A stretch of 64,000 nt of DNA from Lysobacter sp. 5GHs7-4 (GCF_021284765.1 NZ_CP089924.1:700001-764000); one strand, 5' to 3'; numbered from the stretch's first letter, positions 47,616 through 56,300 are shown. Notes: generated by a model not told the origin, from the letters alone. Program-made: numbers and translations.

Positions 47616-48736
47616 TCGACCGTCGTGGTTTTCTGCTCGGTGCCGGCGGCCTCGCGCTGACCGGCCTGGCCCGCAACGCGCAGGCCTTCGCGCCGCCGCC
47701 GCGGTGGGCGCCGTATACCGACGCCTTCGTGCTGGACGCCTGTAGCACGCTGGGCCGGCAGGACCACCAGGGCGATGCGCCCTTGGACGCGCTCGAGCTG
47801 GGCGATCTGCGCGAGTCCGGGCTCAGCGCCATGCAGGTCACCGTGTCGACGGTGGGGCGCTACGAGGATGCGTTCGAGCAGACCATGGCGCAGATCGCCT
47901 CCTGGGACGACGAGACCGCGCGCCATCCCGAGCAGTTGCTGCTGGCGCGCACCGGCGCCGATCTGCAGCGCGCGCAGAGTGAGCGCAAGACCGCGCTGAT
48001 CTACGGTTTCCAGGACACCACGCCGATCGGCGAGGACCTCGACCGCGTGACCCTGTTCCATCGCAGCGGCGTGCGCGTGGTGCAGCTCACCTACAACCTG
48101 CGCAACCTGGTCGGCGACGGCTGCCTGGAGCCGGGCGACGGCGGTCTGAGCAAGTTCGGCCATCAGCTGATCGAGGCTTTGAACGAAAAAAAGATCGTCG
48201 TCGACCTGGCCCACAGCGGCCGCCGCACCGCGCTGGAAGGCATCGCCGCCTCGAAGTCGCCGGCGGTGATCAGCCATACCGGCTGCGCCGCGCTGGCCGC
48301 GCTGCCGCGCAACAAGACCGACGCCGAGTTGCGCGCGGTGGCCGAGCGCGGCGGCGTGGTCGGGATCTACCTGATGCCGTTCCTGCGCACCAAGGGCCAG
48401 CCGATGGCCGCCGACCTGATCGCGCACCTCGAACACGCGGTCAAGATCTGCGGCGAAGACCATGTCGGCCTGGGCAGCGACGGCACCGTGTCGGCTACGC
48501 GCCTGACCGCCGAGTACAAGGCCGAGCACCGCAAGTTCATCGCCGAGCGCCGCGCCAAGGGCATCTCGGCGCCGGGCGAAGCCGACGACGTCTACCTGAT
48601 CCTGCCCGACCTCAACCACCCGCGCCGTTTCGAAACCCTGGCGGCGATGCTGTCGGCGCGCGGCCATTCCGACGCGCGCATCGGCAAAATCCTGGGCGGC
48701 AACTTCAAGCGGGTGATGAGCGAAGTCTGGGGTTGA
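47612..48736 (+). CDS. M19 membrane-dipeptidase-like protein, second of a pair
   Basis: A 374-residue paralogue of the preceding protein with the same leader type (MIDRRGFLLGAGGLALTG), the same landmarks (QLTYNLRNLVGDG, VVDLAHSG, VISHTGCAAL, GLGSDGT) and an almost identical C-terminus (MLSARGHSDARIGKILGGNF). It also lacks the N-terminal H-x-D His (VLDACST). It shares operon and probably complex or substrate class with its twin; divergence in the 60–120 region suggests different specificity. Confidence 0.85.
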   Translation: MIDRRGFLLGAGGLALTGLARNAQAFAPPPRWAPYTDAFVLDACSTLGRQDHQGDAPLDALELGDLRESGLSAMQVTVSTVGRYEDAFEQTMAQIASWDDETARHPEQLLLARTGADLQRAQSERKTALIYGFQDTTPIGEDLDRVTLFHRSGVRVVQLTYNLRNLVGDGCLEPGDGGLSKFGHQLIEALNEKKIVVDLAHSGRRTALEGIAASKSPAVISHTGCAALAALPRNKTDAELRAVAERGGVVGIYLMPFLRTKGQPMAADLIAHLEHAVKICGEDHVGLGSDGTVSATRLTAEYKAEHRKFIAERRAKGISAPGEADDVYLILPDLNHPRRFETLAAMLSARGHSDARIGKILGGNFKRVMSEVWG

Positions 48737-48764
48737 GCGCCGGGCAGCGCGTCGCCGCGTCGAC

Positions 48765-48847
48765 GTAGGGTGCGGTGAGCGCAAGCGAACCGCGCCGTCG
48801 CGTGGCTTCGAGGGATCGCGATGGTGCGGTTGTCACCGCACCTTACG
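48765..48847. repeat. GTAGGGTGCGGT palindromic element, copy 2
   Basis: GTAGGGTGCGGTGA and TCACCGCACCTTAC form 14-bp inverted ends with one mismatch around a non-coding centre. It starts 29 bases after the second M19 gene and is followed 60 bases later by a GTCATTCC element. Confidence 0.75.
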
Positions 48848-48906
48848 AGACCGTGATCCGCGCAAGAGTTTTCGCAGGAGCAGTCCGGCCGGCTTCTGCT
48901 CTTGCC

Positions 48907-49054
48907 GTCATTCCCGCGAAAGCGGGAATCCAGTGACTTGGAAGATGCTTGCGTGCACGTTAGGCCTATCGGGGCTAGCTGTGCACCGAGACATGCTCCG
49001 CGACTTGAAGCTGTGCGCTGAAGTCACTGGATTCCCGCTTTCGCGGGAATGACG
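48907..49054. repeat. GTCATTCC element with perfect 33-bp terminal inverted repeats
   Basis: The arms at 48907–48939 and 49022–49054 are exact inverted copies; each also contains a CCCGCGAAAGCGGG hairpin. The 82-bp centre is non-coding. It lies between the M19 pair and dnaG (48737–49129), where no gene was seen. Perfect arms suggest recent insertion or continuing gene conversion. Confidence 0.9.
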
Positions 49055-49129
49055 AGCTAAAAGCAACTGCGGAAACTGAAGGCGCACCGCGCGATACGCC
49101 TACGGGCCGATGGGGCACACCGACTCCCC

Positions 49130-50899
49130 TCAGAGCGCAGGCCCCGAATACCCCGCGATCTGCGCACGCAGCGCGCGCGCTTCCTGCAGCAGGCGCGCGG
49201 TTTCCGCGCGCTCCTCCATGCTCAGCGCCGACGGCCCGAGTTCGCGCAGCTTGTCGGCGATCTCGGCCTGGCGCTGTTCCACGGCCTGCAGCTCCAGCTG
49301 GCTGATGGTGCCCAGGAAATAGCGGTTGATGACCTGCTCGTCGCCGACGAAGCTGCCGGCGGCGAGTTTCTGCAGCGCCTTGGCTTCCTCGCGTTCGGCG
49401 AAGTGCTCGATCAGGGCGCCGGTGTTGATGTCCGGCCGCGCCGCGATCAGCTCGACGATTTCCGTCAGCAGCTCGATGCCGTTCTGGCGCAGCACCGCGA
49501 AGCGGTAGGGCGTGGGCAGCTCCAGCGCCAGCGACGGCTGCTGCAGCAGCAGCTCGATCGCCGCGCGCACCAGCGAACGCTTCTGCGGCGGCGCGTTGCC
49601 GCGCGCGCGCTGCGCGGGCACATGCGTGTCCGGCGTGCTCGCGCGCGCGCCGACGCCGGTCAGCTCGGTGAGGCGCTGACGCATCAGATCGCCGAAGGCG
49701 CCGTCGGGAATCTGCGCCAGCAGCGGCTTGGCGCGTTCGGCCAGACGGCCCTTGCCTTCCAGGGTGCCGAGGTTGACGTCGGCGGACAGCGAATCGAACA
49801 GGAACTGCGACAGCGGCGTGGCCTCGCGCAGGCGGCGGTCGAACCCTTCCGCGCCCTCGTTGCGCACCAGCGAATCGGGGTCCTCGCCGTCGGGCAGGAA
49901 CAGGAAAAACGCCTGGCGCCCGTCCTTCATGCGCGGCAGCACCGACTCCACCGCTTTCCAGGCCGCGCCGCGGCCGGCGCGGTCGCCGTCGAAACAGAAA
50001 TAGACATCGGCCGCGTTGCGGAACAGCAGTTCGGCGTGGTCGGGCGTGGTCGCGGTGCCTAGCGTGGCGACCGCGGTGTCGACGCCGTGCTGGAACAGGG
50101 CGACCACGTCCATGTAGCCCTCGACCACGATCAGGCGCGGGATCTTGGTATGGGCCTGGCGCACCTGCCACAGGCCGTAGAGTTCGCGGCCCTTGTGGAA
50201 CAGCTGGGTTTCCGGCGAGTTGAGGTACTTCGGCCCGTCTTCCTTGTCCAGCACGCGCCCGCCGAAGGCGATGGTGCGGCCGCGGCGGTCGTGGATAGGG
50301 AACATCACCCGGTCGCGGAATTTGTCGTAGACGCGGCCGCTGTCGTTCTTGGAGAACAGCCCGGCGCGTTCGAGCAACTTCATCCGGCGCTCGTCGGTGC
50401 CCAGCGCGTCGCGCAGCGCATTGAAACCGTCGGGCGCGTAGCCGATGCCGAAACGCTCGCGCACGTCCGCGCTGACGCCGCGGTGGTCCATGTAGCCCTG
50501 GACCTTGCCGCTGAGGCCGTACTGCTTCTGGAAGAACTTGGACGCGGCCTCGACCGCCGCGTACAGATCGCGGCTGTCGGAGTTCTCGTTGCGCTGTTGC
50601 GTGTCGCGCGGCACCTCGACGCCGAGGCGCTTGGCCAGTTCCTCGACCGCATCGAGAAACTCGAGGCGGTCGTAGTTCATCAGGAAGCTGATGGCGGTGC
50701 CGTGCGCGCCGCAGCCGAAGCAGTGATAGAACTGCTTGGTCGGCGATACCGTGAACGAGGGCGAGCGCTCGTCGTGAAAGGGGCAGCGCGCCGAATATTC
50801 CTTGCCCTGCCGCTTCAACGGAATGCGCGCGCCGATCAGCTCCACGATGTCGGAGCGGGCGAGCAGGTCGTCGATGAAGGCGTCGGGGATGCGGGCCAT
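49130..50899 (-). CDS. dnaG: DNA primase
   Basis: A 589-residue primase that makes RNA primers for replication. The zinc-binding domain has C39-P-F-H42 and C60-F-G-C63. The TOPRIM core shows VVEGYMDVVAL and CFDGDRAG, with DGEDPDSL after it, and the C-terminal helicase-binding domain (about 430–589) is complete. It lies in the macromolecular-synthesis arrangement tsaD / rpsU–yqeY–dnaG. A terminator hairpin at 50936–50963 and the broken SEC-C gene lie between it and yqeY, so it may be transcribed separately. Confidence 0.96.
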   Translation of the reverse strand: MARIPDAFIDDLLARSDIVELIGARIPLKRQGKEYSARCPFHDERSPSFTVSPTKQFYHCFGCGAHGTAISFLMNYDRLEFLDAVEELAKRLGVEVPRDTQQRNENSDSRDLYAAVEAASKFFQKQYGLSGKVQGYMDHRGVSADVRERFGIGYAPDGFNALRDALGTDERRMKLLERAGLFSKNDSGRVYDKFRDRVMFPIHDRRGRTIAFGGRVLDKEDGPKYLNSPETQLFHKGRELYGLWQVRQAHTKIPRLIVVEGYMDVVALFQHGVDTAVATLGTATTPDHAELLFRNAADVYFCFDGDRAGRGAAWKAVESVLPRMKDGRQAFFLFLPDGEDPDSLVRNEGAEGFDRRLREATPLSQFLFDSLSADVNLGTLEGKGRLAERAKPLLAQIPDGAFGDLMRQRLTELTGVGARASTPDTHVPAQRARGNAPPQKRSLVRAAIELLLQQPSLALELPTPYRFAVLRQNGIELLTEIVELIAARPDINTGALIEHFAEREEAKALQKLAAGSFVGDEQVINRYFLGTISQLELQAVEQRQAEIADKLRELGPSALSMEERAETARLLQEARALRAQIAGYSGPAL

Positions 50900-50935
50900 C
50901 GGAGGGCTAGGATGCCATGCAGTCAGGGTGAAAAC

Positions 50936-50963
50936 GACAAAGCCGGGCAGCCCCGGCTTTGTC
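50936..50963 (-). terminator. Terminator upstream of dnaG
   Basis: GACAAAGCCGGG and CCCGGCTTTGTC form a 12-bp stem with a CAGC loop, located just after the SEC-C gene and 36 bases before dnaG on the leftward strand. It may attenuate read-through from the rpsU side into dnaG. Confidence 0.75.
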
Positions 50964-50982
50964 TGGAGACGATGCTCAGTCC

Positions 50983-51218
50983 CTAAAAGTAGTGGTCGCG
51001 TTCGGAGCCTTCATAGCGGCCGCTGCGCAGGCAGCAGTACCTTGAACCTCCGAGCGGACCCGCACGGGCAGGGATCGTTGCGGCCCAGCTTCTCGATCAA
51101 TTCCTTGTTCGAGTGGACCACCCGGTCGCCGCGTTTTACCTGGGTCTCGGATGGGTAGCCTTTGCGACGCTTACGGGTGGTTTCGAAAGCTCACGTCGTG
51201 GGTGTGGTTACGCTTCAT
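50983..51218 (-). pseudogene. SEC-C motif small protein gene with two frameshifts
   Basis: A strong ribosome site (AAGGAGGTG) precedes ATG 51218, and the start [11 protein letters not shown] is followed by a stop in frame. Removing one T from the TTT at about 51188 continues as [20 protein letters not shown]…[16 protein letters not shown]. Removing one G from the GG at about 51038 continues as [18 protein letters not shown] and a stop at 50983. The repaired 77-residue protein has the classic SEC-C zinc motif CPCGS…F-K-x-C-C. Both lesions are single-base gains in short homopolymers, so this is either a young pseudogene or two sequencing errors. Confidence 0.7.
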
Positions 51219-51258
51219 GGTGCACCTCCTTGCGGTGGCCCGATCGGGCCGGAAAGTC

Positions 51259-51705
51259 TTACTTGCTCAGGCGCTGCTTCACCAACACCGACACCTGGCC
51301 CATATCGGCCTGGCCGGCGAGCTTGGCCTTGAGCGGGCCCATCAGCTTGCCCATGTCGGCGGGGCCGGCGGCGCCGGTCTCAGCGATGGCGGCATCGATC
51401 GCGGCCAGGATCTGCGCCTCGCCCATCTTGGCCGGGATGTAGCGCTCGATCACCACGATCTCGTCGCGCTCGACCGCGGCCAGATCCTCGCGCGCGGCGG
51501 CTTCGTACTGGCTGACCGAATCGCGGCGCTGCTTGACCATCTTGTCGAGCACGGCGATCACGGCGGTGTCGTCCAGCTCGATGCGCTCGTCGACTTCCTT
51601 CTGCTTGATCGCGGCGTTGATCAGGCGGATCACGCCCAGGCTCTGCTTGTCGCCGCTCTTCATCGCGGCCTTCATGTCGTCGGTGAGTCGTAGCTTGAGG
51701 CTCAT
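51259..51705 (-). CDS. GatB/YqeY domain-containing protein
   Basis: A 148-residue cytoplasmic protein. MSLKLRLTDDMKAAMKSGDKQSLGVIRLINAAIKQKEVD and the late MGKLMGPLKAKLAGQADMGQVSVLVKQRL match the YqeY family, related to the tRNA-binding tail of GatB amidotransferase. The precise role is unsettled. ATG 51705 has AGGAG upstream; the longer open frame runs back into the rpsU terminator. It is 155 bp after rpsU. Confidence 0.92.
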   Translation of the reverse strand: MSLKLRLTDDMKAAMKSGDKQSLGVIRLINAAIKQKEVDERIELDDTAVIAVLDKMVKQRRDSVSQYEAAAREDLAAVERDEIVVIERYIPAKMGEAQILAAIDAAIAETGAAGPADMGKLMGPLKAKLAGQADMGQVSVLVKQRLSK

Positions 51706-51771
51706 GGCGCGCTCCTGGAGAGGGACCGGAAGGGTGGGAATGGGGTGTGGGCCGCATGGCGGCCGAAACGC

Positions 51772-51803
51772 AAAAAGCCGGCGGCGCAAGGCGCGGCCGG
51801 CTC
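51772..51803 (-). terminator. Terminator after rpsU
   Basis: On the leftward strand AGCCGGC and GCCGGCT pair around a GC-rich loop that can itself pair (CGCGCC…GCGCC), followed by TTTTTGC. It lies 58 bases after the rpsU stop and could be partial, letting some transcripts reach yqeY. Confidence 0.65.
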
Positions 51804-51860
51804 CTTGGTCATCCCTCGCAGGCCCCGTCCACGGACGGTGGGGCTGCGTGGGACGCGCGA

Positions 51861-52076
51861 TCAGTACAAGCGCTGGCGCTTGGTGACGTCGCGCGAGGCG
51901 CGGCGCGCCTGACGCTTGACCGCGGCAGCGGCCTTGCGCTTACGCTCCTGGGTCGGCTTCTCGTAGAACTCGCGCTTGCGGGTCTCGGCGAGCACGCCGG
52001 CCTTTTCGCAGGTGCGCTTGAAGCGACGCAGGGCAAACTCGAAGGGCTCGTTTTCGCGGACTTTGACGCTGGGCAT
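51861..52076 (-). CDS. rpsU: 30S ribosomal protein S21
   Basis: A 71-residue protein, the standard length for bS21. [28 protein letters not shown] and [21 protein letters not shown] are diagnostic. It binds the 30S platform and aids initiation. A TATAAT at 52126–52131 (leftward strand) with TTGCAC 18 bp upstream is a good promoter, about 50 bp before the start. The longer open frame upstream is not part of the gene. It is divergent from tsaD. Confidence 0.97.
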   Translation of the reverse strand: MPSVKVRENEPFEFALRRFKRTCEKAGVLAETRKREFYEKPTQERKRKAAAAVKRQARRASRDVTKRQRLY

Positions 52077-52125
52077 ACGTAATCTCGATTCGGGGACCGG
52101 CCCGTGCAGACCGGGCGAGCCGTGC

Positions 52126-52155
52126 ATTATAGCGGCGGGGCTACGGAAGGTGCAA
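52126..52155 (-). promoter_or_regulatory. Promoter of rpsU
   Basis: Leftward strand: a perfect TATAAT −10 (52131 to 52126) and a TTGCAC −35-like hexamer (52155 to 52150) with an 18-bp spacer. This lies in the 124-bp region between divergent rpsU and tsaD. Confidence 0.7.
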
Positions 52156-52200
52156 CATAGCCCCCATGAAGGCGAAAGACCCCCTACCGCAGGCCCGCCG

Positions 52201-53226
52201 ATGAAGGTTCTGGGCATCGAAACCAGCTGCGACGAGACCGGTGTGGCGGTGTACGACACCGAAACCGGGCTGCGTGCGCACGCGCTCTATAGTCAGATCG
52301 CCCTGCACGCGGAGTATGGCGGCGTGGTCCCCGAGCTGGCCAGCCGCGACCACGTGCGCAAGCTGCTGCCGCTGATCCGCCAGACCCTGGACGAGTCCGG
52401 GCTGCGGGTGGAGGACCTGGACGGGGTGGCTTATACCGCCGGCCCCGGCCTGGTCGGGGCCCTGCTGGTCGGGGCCGGGGTGGCGCGCTCGCTGGCCTGG
52501 GCCCTGGATCTGCCGGCGGTGGCGGTGCACCACATGGAAGGCCATCTGCTGGCGCCGCTGATGGAGGACGACCCGCAGGGCCGCCCGCAGCCGCCGTTCG
52601 TGGCCCTGCTGGTCTCCGGCGGCCACACCCAGCTGGTCGCGGTGGACGCCATCGGGCGCTATCGCCTGCTCGGCGAGACCCTGGACGACGCCGCCGGCGA
52701 GGCCTTCGACAAGACCGCCAAGCTCATGGGCCTGCCGTACCCGGGCGGCCCGCAGCTGGCCGCGCTGGCCGAACGCGGCCGGCCCGGCGCCTACAAGTTC
52801 TCGCGGCCCATGACCGACCGTCCGGGGCTGGATTTCAGCTTCAGCGGCCTCAAGACCCACGTGTTGCTGACCTGGCGCGACAGCGACCAGAGCGAGCAGA
52901 CCATGGCCGACATCGCGCGCGGCTTCGAGGACGCGGTGGTCGAGACCCTGACGATCAAATGCGAGCGCGCGTTGGACGCGGCCGGCTGCGAGACCCTGGT
53001 GGTGGCCGGCGGAGTCGGCGCCAACAAGCGCCTGCGCGCGCGGCTGGCGCAGATGGCCGACCGCCGCGGCGGCCGGGTCGCGTTCCCGCGGCCGGCGTTC
53101 TGCACCGACAACGGCGCGATGATCGCCTACGCTGGCGCGCTGCGCCTGCAGGCGGGCCAGCGCGAGGACGCGTCGGTGAGGGTGACGCCGCGCTGGGACA
53201 TGGCGCAGTTGCCGGAAGTGGTGTGA
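52201..53226 (+). CDS. tsaD: tRNA N6-adenosine threonylcarbamoyltransferase
   Basis: A 341-residue ASKHA-fold enzyme that, with TsaB and TsaE, transfers threonylcarbamoyl to A37 of ANN-decoding tRNAs. It begins [17 protein letters not shown]. The metal-binding H-x-x-x-H is HMEGH (H111, H115), and [11 protein letters not shown] and [13 protein letters not shown] are present. It is divergent from rpsU as in most gammaproteobacteria. ATG 52201 is the family start. Confidence 0.96.
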   Translation: MKVLGIETSCDETGVAVYDTETGLRAHALYSQIALHAEYGGVVPELASRDHVRKLLPLIRQTLDESGLRVEDLDGVAYTAGPGLVGALLVGAGVARSLAWALDLPAVAVHHMEGHLLAPLMEDDPQGRPQPPFVALLVSGGHTQLVAVDAIGRYRLLGETLDDAAGEAFDKTAKLMGLPYPGGPQLAALAERGRPGAYKFSRPMTDRPGLDFSFSGLKTHVLLTWRDSDQSEQTMADIARGFEDAVVETLTIKCERALDAAGCETLVVAGGVGANKRLRARLAQMADRRGGRVAFPRPAFCTDNGAMIAYAGALRLQAGQREDASVRVTPRWDMAQLPEVV

Positions 53227-53267
53227 GCCTTCGCGAGCGTTCGCCGATGGCGGGGCTTGCGCGCTAA

Positions 53268-53304
53268 AGTCACTGGATCCCCGCGTCCGCGGCGATGACG
53301 GTGT
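53268..53304. repeat. Degenerate single arm of the GTCATTCC element
   Basis: AAGTCACTGGATCCCCGCG…CGATGACGGTG matches one arm of the 48907–49054 element with several substitutions. No partner arm is found nearby. It lies in the 186-bp tsaD–folB gap, which holds nothing else recognised. Confidence 0.6.
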
Positions 53305-53412
53305 TGGAATGGCGCGGGCACGTTGGCTATCGTCGCTCCGGCTGCTCGAATACCGCCGCTTACGAACGCCTCTTCTTCCCCTTTTCAGTTCCGAACCCCA
53401 ATCCCGACGCTT

Positions 53413-53772
53413 ATGGACCACGTCTTCATCGAAGGCCTCGAAATCGAGGCGCTGATCGGCATCTACGACTGGGAGCGGCGCATCCGCCAGCCGCTGGTGT
53501 TCGACCTGGAGATGTCGTTCGACAACCGCATCCCCGCCGCCAGCGACGCGATCGAGGACACCTTGAACTACAAGGCGGTGAGCAAGCGCATCATCGAGTA
53601 CGTCTCGCAGTCGGACTTCGGCCTGGTGGAAACGCTGGCCGAGCGCGTGGCGGCGATCGTGATCGAGGAGTTCGGCGTGCGGCGGGTGCGGCTGAAGCTG
53701 AGCAAGCCCGGCGCGGTGCGCGGCGCGCGCGCGGTCGGCGTGCAGATCGTGCGCGAACGCGCCGCCGGCTGA
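53413..53772 (+). CDS. folB: Dihydroneopterin aldolase
   Basis: A 119-residue enzyme converting dihydroneopterin to 6-hydroxymethyldihydropterin in folate synthesis. The start MDHVFIEGLEIEALIGIYDWERRIRQPLVFDLEM, the LNYKAVSKRI block, and the catalytic VETLAERVA and LKLSKPGAVRGARAVGV are family signatures. ATG 53413 is chosen over an in-frame start 30 codons earlier that adds non-family sequence. folK follows after 62 bp. Confidence 0.95.
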   Translation: MDHVFIEGLEIEALIGIYDWERRIRQPLVFDLEMSFDNRIPAASDAIEDTLNYKAVSKRIIEYVSQSDFGLVETLAERVAAIVIEEFGVRRVRLKLSKPGAVRGARAVGVQIVRERAAG

Positions 53773-53834
53773 GCCGCGGCGCGATTTCCTTCTTCGATCC
53801 CGTCCGGCGACGCCCGGGCGCAGCGGACACAGCG

Positions 53835-54323
53835 ATGGGCAAGGCTTACCTCAGTCTCGGCAGCAACCTGGACGCCGCGGTCCATCTGCGCGGCGCGATC
53901 GCAGCCTTGCGCGAGCGCTTCGGCGAGGTGGTGCTGTCGCCGGTCTATCGCACGCGCGCGGTCGGCTTCGACGGCGCCGACTTCTACAACAGCGCCGCCA
54001 TCGTCGACAGCGAGCTGGAGCCGCAGGCGCTCAACGACTGGCTGCACGCGCTGGAGGACCGCCACGGCCGCGACCGCAGCGGCCCGCGCTACAGCGACCG
54101 CACCTTGGACATCGACATCGTGCTCTACGACGACCGCAGCTTCGACGGGCCGGGCAACCTGCGCATTCCGCGCCCGGAGCTCAAGCACGCCTTCGTGCTG
54201 CGCCCGCTGGCCGAGATCGCGCCGGCGCTGGTGGTGCCCGGCGACGGCCGCACCCTGGCCGAGCTGTGGCGCGCGCACCCGGACTACGGGCAGGCGGCGG
54301 TGGTCGCCGACATCGGCGAGTGA
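53835..54323 (+). CDS. folK: 2-Amino-4-hydroxy-6-hydroxymethyldihydropteridine pyrophosphokinase
   Basis: A 162-residue enzyme that transfers pyrophosphate from ATP to hydroxymethyldihydropterin, directly after FolB in the pathway. AYLSLGSNLDAAVHLRGAI, SPVYRTRAVGF, DFYNSAAIV, RHGRDRSGPRYSDRTLDIDIVLY and the IPRPELKHAFVLRPLAEIAP block are diagnostic. The Mg-binding D-x-D is in LDIDIV. It is probably co-transcribed with folB. Confidence 0.96.
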   Translation: MGKAYLSLGSNLDAAVHLRGAIAALRERFGEVVLSPVYRTRAVGFDGADFYNSAAIVDSELEPQALNDWLHALEDRHGRDRSGPRYSDRTLDIDIVLYDDRSFDGPGNLRIPRPELKHAFVLRPLAEIAPALVVPGDGRTLAELWRAHPDYGQAAVVADIGE

Positions 54324-54470
54324 GCGCGCGCGGCGCCGGTCACATCCGCCGCCTGCCGTCGGTCTATGCCTCCATGAGCGCACGCCGCCGGTCGGCGCGT
54401 CGCCGCCAGCGCTTGCGATGTGCCGGGTTTGGCCTGAGCATGCGTCCATTCATCCACGGGGGATCGCACG

Positions 54471-55301
54471 ATGTTCGAAAAGTTTTCGCGTAGCTGGGGT
54501 CTGGTCAAGGCGAGCGCGGGCGTGTTGCGCTCGGACAAGGAGCTGATGCTGTTCCCGATCATCTCCAGCGCGGCGACGCTGCTGGTGCTGGCGACCTTCC
54601 TGGTGCCGATGTTCGCGCTGCGCCTGTTCGAGAACGGCGTCGGCGTGGGCGGGATCGTGTTCGGCTTCCTGTTCTACTTCTGCCAGTACAGCGTGATCAT
54701 CTTCTTCAACTGCGCCCTGGTCGGCGCGGCGATGATCCGCCTGGACGGCGGCGACCCGACCCTGCGCGACGGTTTCAACGCCGCCAAGGCACGCCTGCCC
54801 GCGATCCTGGGCTACGCCGCGATCGCCGCGACCGTGGGCCTGATCCTGCAGTCGCTGAAGGACCGCGACAACAACTTCATCGTGCGCATGATCGGCTCCG
54901 GCCTGGGCGCGGCCTGGACCCTGGCCACCTTCATGGTGGTGCCGGTGCTGGTGAGCCAGAACGTGGGCCCGATCGACGCGCTCAAGTGCAGCATCGGCCT
55001 GCTCAAGCAGACCTGGGGCGAGAACGCGATCGGCAACGTCGGCATCGGCGCGGCGTTCGGCCTGATCACCTTCGCGGTGATCGCGGTCGGCGCGCTGCTG
55101 GCCTTCGCGGCGGCGCAGGTGTCGGTCGGCCTGGCGATCGCGGTGGGCGCGGTGTTCGTGATCGCGGTGCTGCTGCTGGGCGTGTACCAGTCGGCGCTGA
55201 GCGGCATCTACTCGGCGGCGCTGTACCGCTACGCGACCGAAGGCGAAGCGCCGGCCGCGTTCCGTTCGCTGGAGCTGCAGACGGCGTTCGCGCCGAAGTA
55301 A
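54471..55301 (+). CDS. DUF6159 family membrane protein
   Basis: A 276-residue inner-membrane protein with about six helices. N-terminal MFEKFSRSWGLVKASAGVLRSDKELMLFPIIS and the central VSQNVGPIDALKCSIGLLKQTWGEN–AIGN stretch match the DUF6159 family of unknown function. It is preceded by 147 bp without other features and followed by the direct-repeat block. No functional link with the flanking folate genes can be shown. Confidence 0.8.
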   Translation: MFEKFSRSWGLVKASAGVLRSDKELMLFPIISSAATLLVLATFLVPMFALRLFENGVGVGGIVFGFLFYFCQYSVIIFFNCALVGAAMIRLDGGDPTLRDGFNAAKARLPAILGYAAIAATVGLILQSLKDRDNNFIVRMIGSGLGAAWTLATFMVVPVLVSQNVGPIDALKCSIGLLKQTWGENAIGNVGIGAAFGLITFAVIAVGALLAFAAAQVSVGLAIAVGAVFVIAVLLLGVYQSALSGIYSAALYRYATEGEAPAAFRSLELQTAFAPK

Positions 55302-55310
55302 TGCCTGGAG

Positions 55311-55545
55311 CCCCTCTCCCGCCGGGAGAGGGGTTGGGGTGAGGGTTCGGCGCGAGCGCGATGCTCGAACCTCATGTCGGACCCTCATCCGGCCCTACGG
55401 GCCACCTTCTCCCACGGGAGAAGGAAAATCCGAAACCTCGCGCCACTTAGCCCTTCTCCCGCCGGGAGAGGGGTTGGGGTGAGGGTTCGGCGCGAGCGCG
55501 ATGCTCGAACCTCATGTCGGACCCTCATCCGGCCCTGCGGGTCAC
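55311..55545. repeat. 95-bp direct repeat (two copies, 140-bp period)
   Basis: Positions 55311–55405 and 55451–55545 are the same 95 bp with three mismatches, each beginning with a CCTCTCCCGCCGGGAGAGGGG hairpin and ending in CCCTCATCCGGCCCT. The 45 bp between them hold another hairpin, CCTTCTCCCACGGGAGAAGG. Such modules are frequent repeats in Xanthomonadaceae. They lie between convergent genes and may act as transcription stops. Confidence 0.9.
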
Positions 55546-56300
55546 TCCCCCAACAACCGCCCGCCATCCACCCGCAGCACCTGCCCGGTGGTGTAGCGCG
55601 CCTCGCGCAGCAGCCAGCGCACCGCTTCGGCGATTTCCTCGGCGCTGCCGGTGCGGCCCAGGGGCGTGCGCGCCAGCATCGCGGCCTTGGCCGCTTCGTC
55701 CTTACCCGCGCCGTCGGCGCCGGGCTCCGGCCACAGGATCGCGCCGGGCGCGACCGCGTTGACCCGCACCTGCGGCGCCAGTTCCAGCGCCAGCGCGCGC
55801 GTGGCCATCACCAGCGCGGCCTTGGCCATGCAGTACAGGGCGTGATCGCGCAGCGGGCGTTCGGCGTAGATGTCGACCAGGTTGACGATCGCGCCTTGCG
55901 CGGCCTGCAGGTGCGGCGCCGCGGCCTGGGCCAGGAAGAACGGCGCGCGCGCGTTGCTGGCGAACAGCGCGTCCCACTGCGCCGGCGTGGCGCTGCCGAT
56001 CGGCGTGGGCGCGAACGCCGAGGCGTTGTTGACCAGGGCATCGAGCCGGCCGTAGCGGCCGACCGTGTGCGCGATCAGTTCCGGCAGGCGGTCGAATTCG
56101 GCCAGATCGGCCTGCAGGGTCAGGGTGCTGCCGGGGCGGCGGGCTTCGAGTTCGGCGGCCAGCGCGGTCATGGCGTCGGCGGAGCCGCGGTAGTGCAGGG
56201 CCAAGTCGTAGCCGTCGGCGTGCAGCGCGCGCGCGATCGCGGCGCCGATGCGCTTGGCGCTGCCGGTGACCAGGGCGACGGGGGCGGGCGTGGGGGGCAT
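55542..56300 (-). CDS. Pteridine reductase (short-chain dehydrogenase)
   Basis: A 252-residue SDR enzyme. The cofactor loop reads VTGSAKRIGAAIA, with Arg in place of the second Gly of TGxxxGIG, as in pteridine reductases (PTR1/FolM type). NNASAF, the catalytic Tyr–Lys in YCMAKAA and VNAVAPGAILWP follow. It would reduce dihydrofolate or dihydropterins with NADPH, which fits the folB–folK neighbours. Its last four bases lie in the direct-repeat block. Confidence 0.87.
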   Translation of the reverse strand: MPPTPAPVALVTGSAKRIGAAIARALHADGYDLALHYRGSADAMTALAAELEARRPGSTLTLQADLAEFDRLPELIAHTVGRYGRLDALVNNASAFAPTPIGSATPAQWDALFASNARAPFFLAQAAAPHLQAAQGAIVNLVDIYAERPLRDHALYCMAKAALVMATRALALELAPQVRVNAVAPGAILWPEPGADGAGKDEAAKAAMLARTPLGRTGSAEEIAEAVRWLLREARYTTGQVLRVDGGRLLGE

